A DNA stretch of 28,220 nt from Myxococcales bacterium. Its GTDB lineage: Bacteria; Myxococcota; Polyangia; Polyangiales; Polyangiaceae. The notes under the pieces were generated by a model. The model was given only the letters and a program-made list of their open reading frames with translations. It did not search any database and was not told where the DNA came from. Made by a program: the position numbers and the translations under genes. The stretch is from positions 1-28,220 of the forward strand of contig JAGQIY010001163.1 of assembly GCA_020430865.1 (NCBI GenBank), in the 5' to 3' direction. Shown piece by piece: positions 22,207 to 28,220 of the stretch; the stretch's first letter is position 1; every line of letters starts with the position of its first letter.

Positions 22207-25200
22207 ATGTCGTTGGTGCCTGGGCCGCGCCGCGCGAGGGCGGCGATCGTCGATCGACGGTACGTCGTGCACGACGAGGTCGGCGTGGGTGGCATGAGCG
22301 TCGTCTACCGTGCGACGGATCTGCTGATGGACCGTGCGGTCGCGTTGAAGCTGCTGGAGCCGCCAGTCCCCAAGAGCTCCAAACCGCCTCCGGAGCTGAT
22401 CCTCATGCCGACTCTGGTGGGTACTCCCGAGGTGAAGCTGGCGCCGACGGCGCCAGGGCTCTCTGAAACGCTGGGCAGCGGCGACTCGGGGGATGCGCGC
22501 GCCGGCCAGCCCTCGGCAAGCCAGCAGCACCTGATCGCGATCGCCAACGAGTTCAAGGTGCTCGCATCTCTCAGGCACCCACACGTCATCAAGGTGTACG
22601 ACTACGGCTTCGACGCCGGGCAACCGTATCTCGCGATGGAGCTCATCGAGGACGCGAAGAATTTCCGTGAGGCAGCGATGGGCTTGCCACCCTCGGGACG
22701 TATCGATCTTGGGCTGCAGCTCCTCGAGGCGCTCGCATACCTTCATCGCCACGGGGTGCTTCACCGGGACGTCAAGCCCAGCAACGTGCTGGTCACCGAC
22801 GACGGGCAGTTGAAGCTCCTGGACTTCGGCGTGGCCGCCATGCGCGACGAGATCCCGAACTTCGCGGGCACGCTGAGCTACATGGCGCCCGAGGTCTACG
22901 AGCACCAACTCCCCACGGAAGCGAGTGATCTCTTCGCGGTGGGGGTGATGCTCTTCGAGGCCTTGACGGGGCGCTATCCCTTCGATGCTTCGAGCGCGGA
23001 TCGGCTGCGCGAGCAGATCCTCTCACATCATCCTGAGTTCAGCGTCCTGGTGGACCTGCCGACCTGGGTGAGCGCGGACTCGGACACTCCAAAGGTGGAC
23101 GAGTCGACCCGGCTCGCCACTCCGGATCAGCTGAAGCGCTCCAGAGGTCGCCGCTCGGATGCGGGGAGCGACGCGACGGAAGCGACCCTCGACGGGGTGT
23201 TGCGGCGCTTGATGGCCAAGCGTCCCCAGAGCCGCTACGCCACAGCGGCGGCGGTGATCACGGACCTGGGCGCGATCATCGGCCGCAGCCGCCCGCAGCG
23301 TGCATCGGACGTCCGCGAGAGCTATCTCCAGTCGGCCCGCTTCGTCGGTCGTCGGGCGGAGCTCGAGCAGCTGGAGGACGCGGCGCGTGCGCTCCAGGCG
23401 GGGGTGGGGGGCTTCGTTCTGCTATCCGGCGAGAGCGGTGTAGGCAAGTCGCGCTTGCTCGCAGAGCTCCGGACACGTGCGCGTGTCCGCGGTCTGGCGG
23501 TGGAAATCGGGCAGGCGATCGACGGGGCTCAGGCGCCCTACCAGCTCTGGCGCGAGCCGTTGCGCTCGTTGCTGCTTGGTGTGCGGGGGCTGACGGACAC
23601 CGAACTCTCCGCGCTCTCGGGGTTGGTGCCCGATGCCGCACAGCTGCTCGGTCGCCAGATCCCGCCGTTCATCGCTCCGGATCCCACGATCGCCCGGGAC
23701 GCGATGTTCGGCGCGGTGATGAGCCTGCTGGCGAAGCAGAACGCCCCGCTGCTGCTGATCCTCGAGGATCTGCACTGGATGGGCCCCGAGAGCAAGTCCT
23801 TGCTCGAACGCATCCTCCCGATGACCCTCAAGCTGCCGCTGCTGATCGTCGGCAGCTACCGTGATGACGAGCGCTCGGCGCTCGCGCACGAGCTCGGCGA
23901 TCCAGAGCGCCTCCAGCTGGGGCGCCTCGACGAGCGGGAGCTCTCTCATCTGACGTCCTCGGTGCTCGGAGAGCGGGGCAGCGATCCCGCGCTGGTGGGT
24001 TTTCTGAGTCAGCAGACCGAAGGCAACGCCTTCTTCGCGGTGGAGGTCTTGCGAGCGCTGGCCGAGGAGGCCGGGAGTCTGGAAGCCGTCGAACCTGGCG
24101 GACAGGTGATGACCAGCGGCATGGATGGCGTACTTCGCAGGCGTCTGAATCGCGTGCCGGCCCGGGCGTTGCCCGTCCTCGAGCTTGCGGCGATCGTTGG
24201 CCGGCGCTTCGACCTGGCGCTGCTAGGGGAGCTGTCGGGCCGGGATGACGTCGAGGAGCTACTGTTGCGGTCGAGGCCCGTGGTCGAGCTCTCGGAGGAT
24301 CGCTGGCGCTTCAGCCACGACAAGCTCCGCGAAGCGCTGCTGAGCGGGATGCGCGGTGACCAACGCCGCGCCTATCACGGCGACGTCGCGCGTTACTACG
24401 CGGCGCGCATGGGGGAGGATCCGCGCCTCGCGCCCCTGGCGGCGCACCACTTCCGAGAAGCAGATCTGGCCGCCGACGAGCTCGTCGCAGCGAGCCTGGC
24501 AGGAGAGCAGCTGCTGCTCGATGGCGCGTATGCGCGGGCTCTGGAGTCCTTGGAGCGCGCGATGGAACTCCAGGGTTCGATGCCAGAACTCGAGCAGCGA
24601 GACCAGCTCGCGCTCTCTCTGCAGTTGAACCTGGGAACGGTCTACCTGGTGACCCGGGGCTTCGCGTCCAAGGAGATGCGATGGGCCTTCGATCGGGCCG
24701 GTTCGCTGGCGCGAAGAGTGGGCGCACACGAGCAGCTGTTTCGCGTGCTGTTCGGGCAGTCGACCTCGCATTTATTCCGTGGGGAATTGAATGGGGCCAG
24801 CGAGCTCGCGGAGCAGTGCCTGGCGATCGCCAATGAGACCCAGGATGCCGACCTGCTGCTCGAGGGTGAGTTTGCCGTGGGCAACAAGGCCTTCTGGCTC
24901 GCGCGCTTCGAGGAAGCGGAGAGCCGGGTGCAGCGCGTGTTCGAGCTCTTCCAGCCCGATCGCGTGATGCATCACGTGCAGCGGTTCGCGCAGAACCCAC
25001 GCTTGACGTGCTTGACCTATGGCGCCTGGACCGCGGCCGCGACGGGTCATTTCGGGCTAGCCCGCGCTCGAGGCGACGAGGCCTGGGGCATGGCCGACGC
25101 GATGAACCACGACTTCAGCCGCGCGATCGCGCGACAGATCCAGGGCATCACGAGCCAGATCCTCGGAGAACGCGAGAACGCTGGAGTTCGCGGTGAGGAG

Positions 25201-25821
25201 TTGCTGCGGCTCGCCGGCGAGTTCCCCATCTACCGCACGACCGGTCAGATGCTGTCTGGCTGGGCCGCGTTGGAGGCCGCGCCGGTGCAAGCTCTCGCGG
25301 AGATGATGGCGGCTTGGGGTGGCTGGCAGAGCATGGGGGCCGGCCTGGCGGGGTCGTTCTACGGCACGATGATAGCCGAAGGTCACCTCCGCGTGCGTGC
25401 CTTCCGAGATGGCCTGAACTTCATCGAGATGGTGCTCGACTCCGCACGCTCCCGCCAGGAGCTGGCCTTCGAGAGCGAGCTCCTGCGTTGGCGTGGGGAG
25501 TTGCTCCAAGGCGCGGGCAGCGACGAAGCTGTCGGCCAGCTGGCAGAGGCGGTCGACCTCGCGCGGCAGCGCGGCGCGCCCGCCTTCACGCTAACGGCGG
25601 CGACCGCGCTGGCCAGGCTGCAGGCTGCATCTGGAGACCTCGATGCTGCTCGGGGCACTCTCGAGGCAGCGCTGAGAGAGCTCCCTGACTCCGCGCCCGA
25701 TACGGCCGACTCCCCGCGCCAAGGAGATTCCAACGCGAGAACACGCGCTCAGGCGACGACCAAGGCAGAGCCGCTCGTGGCGCGCGCTCAGGCGCTGCTC
25801 CGAGATCTCGTGGCGCGCTAG
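22207..25821 (+). CDS. Ser/Thr protein kinase fused to STAND-type ATPase and TPR-like region
   Basis: A 1204-residue cytosolic signalling protein. The kinase domain (about 18-355) is complete: Gly loop GVGGMSVVY (26-34), Lys48 in VALKLL, helix-C Glu115, HRD with Asp188, Lys190 and Asn193, DFG at 206-208 and APE at 227-229. Two insertions stand out: about 55 Pro/Gly-rich residues between Lys48 and helix C, and about 45 residues in the C-lobe (282-328). Residues about 377-760 are an AAA-type ATPase with FVGRRAEL, Walker A GESGVGKS (Lys413) and Walker B LLLILED (519-520). The rest (about 770-1190) is helical repeat of TPR character. The architecture matches PknK-like kinases that couple phosphorylation to ATP-driven switching. 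No membrane segment or DNA-binding domain is seen. The start could also be GTG 22216; both lack a strong ribosome site. Confidence 0.88.
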   Translation: MSLVPGPRRARAAIVDRRYVVHDEVGVGGMSVVYRATDLLMDRAVALKLLEPPVPKSSKPPPELILMPTLVGTPEVKLAPTAPGLSETLGSGDSGDARAGQPSASQQHLIAIANEFKVLASLRHPHVIKVYDYGFDAGQPYLAMELIEDAKNFREAAMGLPPSGRIDLGLQLLEALAYLHRHGVLHRDVKPSNVLVTDDGQLKLLDFGVAAMRDEIPNFAGTLSYMAPEVYEHQLPTEASDLFAVGVMLFEALTGRYPFDASSADRLREQILSHHPEFSVLVDLPTWVSADSDTPKVDESTRLATPDQLKRSRGRRSDAGSDATEATLDGVLRRLMAKRPQSRYATAAAVITDLGAIIGRSRPQRASDVRESYLQSARFVGRRAELEQLEDAARALQAGVGGFVLLSGESGVGKSRLLAELRTRARVRGLAVEIGQAIDGAQAPYQLWREPLRSLLLGVRGLTDTELSALSGLVPDAAQLLGRQIPPFIAPDPTIARDAMFGAVMSLLAKQNAPLLLILEDLHWMGPESKSLLERILPMTLKLPLLIVGSYRDDERSALAHELGDPERLQLGRLDERELSHLTSSVLGERGSDPALVGFLSQQTEGNAFFAVEVLRALAEEAGSLEAVEPGGQVMTSGMDGVLRRRLNRVPARALPVLELAAIVGRRFDLALLGELSGRDDVEELLLRSRPVVELSEDRWRFSHDKLREALLSGMRGDQRRAYHGDVARYYAARMGEDPRLAPLAAHHFREADLAADELVAASLAGEQLLLDGAYARALESLERAMELQGSMPELEQRDQLALSLQLNLGTVYLVTRGFASKEMRWAFDRAGSLARRVGAHEQLFRVLFGQSTSHLFRGELNGASELAEQCLAIANETQDADLLLEGEFAVGNKAFWLARFEEAESRVQRVFELFQPDRVMHHVQRFAQNPRLTCLTYGAWTAAATGHFGLARARGDEAWGMADAMNHDFSRAIARQIQGITSQILGERENAGVRGEELLRLAGEFPIYRTTGQMLSGWAALEAAPVQALAEMMAAWGGWQSMGAGLAGSFYGTMIAEGHLRVRAFRDGLNFIEMVLDSARSRQELAFESELLRWRGELLQGAGSDEAVGQLAEAVDLARQRGAPAFTLTAATALARLQAASGDLDAARGTLEAALRELPDSAPDTADSPRQGDSNARTRAQATTKAEPLVARAQALLRDLVAR

Positions 25822-25895
25822 CCGGCGCTCGTTTCCGTGGAGCCCGCTCGGGTGAAGCGCTCGCAAGTGCCGCCCGTCCGGAGTAGCCTGGCTTC

Positions 25896-26297
25896 ATGAA
25901 CGACCCGCAGCAGTGGCTCGAGGCCTACCTGGCCCGGAACGGTGGTGTCGCCGGTAGTGTGCACGAGGTAGAAGCAGATCTGCTGCAGATGCGCGCCGCG
26001 GTGGCGCTGCCGCCTCCGGTGGTCGCGGCGACTCGGGTGATTCCCTGCGGTAAGGGTATGGCCGGGCTGGCCTGGGAGCGTAAGGCGCCGGTGACCACCT
26101 GCAACCTGCAGGCGCCCTCGGCCGATGTGCGCCCCGGTGCTGCCGCGGTAGGGGCAAAGGCCGCGGCGGCATTGCCCGTGTTCGCCGCGGACGGCGCGGT
26201 GCGCGCGGTCGTGGGCATCGCCTACGACGATGAGCGGGAGCTTTCTCGAGAGTCACTGGAGCGGCTCGCGGCAGACGCCGATTCTCTCGGGTCTTGA
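25896..26297 (+). CDS. Small stand-alone GAF-like domain protein
   Basis: A 133-residue protein that is essentially one GAF-like domain: a helical lead-in (residues 1-35), strand VVAATRVIPCGKGMAGLAWERKAPVTTCNL (about 41-70) with the loop typical of GAF pockets, and the closing strands AAAALPVFAADGAVRAVVGIAYDD followed by the C-terminal helix. Cys residues in IPCG and TTCN could sense redox state, but this is conjecture. GAF domains bind small ligands and often regulate kinases; its place 74 bp downstream of the large kinase on the same strand makes it a candidate partner. The start is supported weakly by GGAG at 25880-25883. Its stop is only 6 bp from that of the convergent membrane protein gene. 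Confidence 0.7.
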   Translation: MNDPQQWLEAYLARNGGVAGSVHEVEADLLQMRAAVALPPPVVAATRVIPCGKGMAGLAWERKAPVTTCNLQAPSADVRPGAAAVGAKAAAALPVFAADGAVRAVVGIAYDDERELSRESLERLAADADSLGS

Positions 26298-26303
26298 TCG
26301 TTG

Positions 26304-26975
26304 CTAGTGCCTCGGCACAGCCCTGGGGCGGCGCGCGTGCGCCAGCAACCACAGAACGGCCGGCAGCAGTGTCGAGCCGAGGAACACCCAGACCCAGCTC
26401 GCCCCGTTCAGAGCCATCGCGCCAGCCCAGGCGTACACCGCCGCGACTCCCAGGTTGGAGCTGAGGCACGCCGCCCAGTAGCGTGAGGCGGGCAGTCGCA
26501 GGCTGCCCGCGACGATCAGGCTAGCTTCGGCGAGCACAGGGACTCCGCGCAAGATCGGGATGCTCCACGATCCGTAGCGCTCGAAGCTCGCTGAAACTCG
26601 TGCCAGATTGGATTCCCCGAGGATACGAATTGCGCCGACTCGTCCCACGCGGCGGCCCAGCGAGTAGCCGAGCGCCGAGCCCAGGTTCAGCCCCAGCCAG
26701 TTGACGGTCAAGCCTGCCCAGAAGCCGAAAGAAGCGCCGCTCAGCGTCGCTACCCAGCTCGACGGCACTGGCAGGACGACGTCCAGGGCCAGCAAGCTCA
26801 CCAGCGCGACCACCAGCGCGGCCCCCGCCGACTCAACCAGCTGTCGGGTCCACTGCAGGGTGCGTTGCTCGCCCAGCAGCACGAAGGGCAGGCTGATCAG
26901 CGCGATCAAGAGCACCGCGGCGACCGCCGGGCGCGCGCTGCGGCGCAGCAGGCCGGTCTCTGCTCCGCTCGTCAT
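26304..26975 (-). CDS. VTT-domain (DedA/TVP38-like) membrane protein
   Basis: A 223-residue polytopic inner-membrane protein. Hydrophobic segments lie at about 17-35, 48-72, 80-105, 165-185 and 190-212. The VTT/SNARE-associated core is recognisable: a helix entering at LDVVLPVPSSWVATLSGASFGFWAGLTVNWLG, then GSALGYSLGRRVG, an amphipathic stretch with FERYGSWSIPILRGVPVLAEASLIVAGSLRLP, and the closing helices. DedA/TVP38 proteins are implicated in lipid scrambling, undecaprenyl-phosphate recycling and envelope homeostasis; which applies here is unknown. GGGGAG lies close before the ATG at 26973-26975. It follows the esterase gene by 32 bp and likely shares its transcript. Confidence 0.82.
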   Translation of the reverse strand: MTSGAETGLLRRSARPAVAAVLLIALISLPFVLLGEQRTLQWTRQLVESAGAALVVALVSLLALDVVLPVPSSWVATLSGASFGFWAGLTVNWLGLNLGSALGYSLGRRVGRVGAIRILGESNLARVSASFERYGSWSIPILRGVPVLAEASLIVAGSLRLPASRYWAACLSSNLGVAAVYAWAGAMALNGASWVWVFLGSTLLPAVLWLLAHARRPRAVPRH

Positions 26976-27007
26976 GACTCCCCGCGCTCCGGACTCCGCA
27001 TCAGAGC

Positions 27008-28220
27008 CTATAGAGGTACCAATCCAAGCTGCTCGAGCTTTGCGCAGCGCCCGGCGCTGGGATCCTCGACCATGCGGACACCTTGCTCTTCGAGCACGAG
27101 CGTGCCCCGACGGATCGGCTCCCAGCCTGAGCTGGTGTCGGGCGCCGAGTTGGTCGCGAAGTGGGTCCAGAGTTCGATCATCGTGTCGGAGAGCGCGCGG
27201 TCCTGCTCGTCGTAGGTGAGCAGGCTGCTTGCGTCCAGCGTGCCAAAGACGAATGGCACGTCCAGGCCGTGCGCTGGACCAACTGCGCCGGCCAGACCAC
27301 CGACGGAGGCGCGCATCTCGTAGTTGAACGCGGGCGCCCCGCGGCTGGCGGTGAACGCCGCCAGGGCGCGCGCTGGGCAGGCGTAGACGGCCTCGCTCCC
27401 CAGGGTCACCACCGCTTCCCGCACGGAATCGAAATCGGAGAGCGGGAACACCGACTCGAGGTCGGCTGCCCTCTTTGCGTCACCGGTCAGCCCGAGCGTC
27501 AGCTGGTGGTAGTCCGCCTCGGTTTCGGCCTTGACGACGCCACCGACCACGAACAGCGCGAACTCCCGGGACATGCTCCCGGTGAGCAGCGGTCTCGCCT
27601 CGGGCGCGTCTTCGAGTACTTCGATGGGCTGCGCGGGCAGCAGCACCCCGTCGACGCTGGGCCCCAGGGAGCGGTTGCCGAACAGGTTGGCGGGTACCTG
27701 CTGCTGTGCCTCGAGCAAATCGCCGAGCGGCAAGCGACGCAAGCACTCGACGGGGCTCTGGGCGTCGGCGCATGGGGTTGCTCGGACGAAGGACTCCCCG
27801 AGCCCCAGTGTGCCACCAGGGGTCACTGGATCGTCCTCGAGCAGTCGAACGTCGGCGCAGCCGCCGCCGCTCTGGAGGATTGCCCTGGCGACCAAGTCCC
27901 GACTTCCCGCCATCGCCAGCTGTGCGCAGATGGCGACGCTTCCCGAGGACTGGCCGAATAGCGTCACGTTCGTCGGATCGCCGCCGAAGACCGCGATGTT
28001 GTCGTGGATCCAGCCGAGCGCCGCCCGCTGATCGAGCAGCCCATAGTTCCCCACGGATCCGTCCGGGCTCTCCGCGCGGAGCTCCGCGGTGGCGAGGAAG
28101 CCCAGCGCGCCCAGGCGATAGTTCAGGGTCACGACGACGACGTCTCCGCGTCGGGCAATGCGGCTGGCTTCGTAGAGCGGCGAGCTGCCCGCGCCGGAGA
28201 CGAAGCCGCCACCGTGCAGG
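27008..28220 (-). CDS. Type B carboxylesterase (N-terminus beyond window)
   Basis: The frame is open to the right edge; 403 residues are visible and the start is missing. The in-frame GTG at 28130-28132 lies inside the conserved VVVVTLNYRLGALGF strand and is not the start. The oxyanion-hole motif HGGGFVSGAG is visible in the first residues after the edge, followed by NYRLGALGF, NYGLLDQRAAL.WI..NI..FGGDP and the nucleophile elbow GQSSGS (usually GESAGG). The catalytic His is likely in GPAHGLDVPFVFG, and the acid probably the Glu of SREFALF. The fold is the alpha/beta-hydrolase carboxylesterase/cholinesterase type, usually secreted; whether a signal peptide exists cannot be seen. The C-terminus contains Cys residues. 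Substrate unknown. Confidence 0.87.
   Translation of the reverse strand, partial: LHGGGFVSGAGSSPLYEASRIARRGDVVVVTLNYRLGALGFLATAELRAESPDGSVGNYGLLDQRAALGWIHDNIAVFGGDPTNVTLFGQSSGSVAICAQLAMAGSRDLVARAILQSGGGCADVRLLEDDPVTPGGTLGLGESFVRATPCADAQSPVECLRRLPLGDLLEAQQQVPANLFGNRSLGPSVDGVLLPAQPIEVLEDAPEARPLLTGSMSREFALFVVGGVVKAETEADYHQLTLGLTGDAKRAADLESVFPLSDFDSVREAVVTLGSEAVYACPARALAAFTASRGAPAFNYEMRASVGGLAGAVGPAHGLDVPFVFGTLDASSLLTYDEQDRALSDTMIELWTHFATNSAPDTSSGWEPIRRGTLVLEEQGVRMVEDPSAGRCAKLEQLGLVPL

Overview
The window is high-GC DNA with the style of a myxobacterial chromosome (Myxococcota, probably Polyangiales/Sorangium-like). The evidence is several lipoproteins with long GG[S/A/T/N] spacers, a cysteine-repeat plus von Willebrand A surface protein, a PEGA-domain protein and a large Ser/Thr kinase fused to a STAND-type ATPase. 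The taxon is inferred from gene style only; no rRNA, tRNA, IS element, CRISPR array or integrase was seen. Twenty protein genes are called. The first (left edge) and last (right edge) are cut by the window.

Layout. 1-2093 (+) is the end of a Cys-rich vWA surface protein. It converges on a minus-strand metabolic block at 2115-5028: a carbonyl-reductase-like SDR, a threonine/serine dehydratase and two tandem paralogous hotdog thioesterases, the last three with overlapping or near-overlapping ends. From 5252 to 6732 (+) lie three small exported, highly charged proteins: a basic Spy/CpxP-like protein, a K/E/R-rich helix protein and an acidic lipoprotein. A Lys-tailed putative DNA-binding protein (6948-7595, -) is followed by a gene-poor stretch rich in short inverted repeats (7596-8256). 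A minus-strand cluster of PEGA protein, CAP-domain lipoprotein and PfkB sugar kinase occupies 8257-11487.

The centre, 11683-20379 (-), is the most interesting part. In transcription order it encodes a YqiJ-like OB-fold membrane protein, a YqiK-like flotillin/SPFH protein with an extended repeat-bearing coiled coil, a 1763-residue ATPase (DUF3686-type N-terminal region, coiled coils, C-terminal AAA+ module) and a membrane-anchored rhodanese whose start overlaps the ATPase stop (ATGA). The order and coupling suggest one membrane-associated machine: a flotillin scaffold and OB-fold partner, a large AAA+ remodeller and a sulfur/redox enzyme. Two direct repeats exactly 20 bp apart lie upstream of its first gene.

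A 719-bp divergent intergenic region (20380-21098) separates this operon from plus-strand genes: a Gly-rich lipoprotein that may be translated from a leaderless mRNA (21099-22145), the kinase-ATPase-TPR signalling protein (22207-25821) and a small GAF-domain protein (25896-26297). The right end (minus strand) holds a VTT/DedA-type membrane protein and a type B carboxylesterase cut by the window edge.
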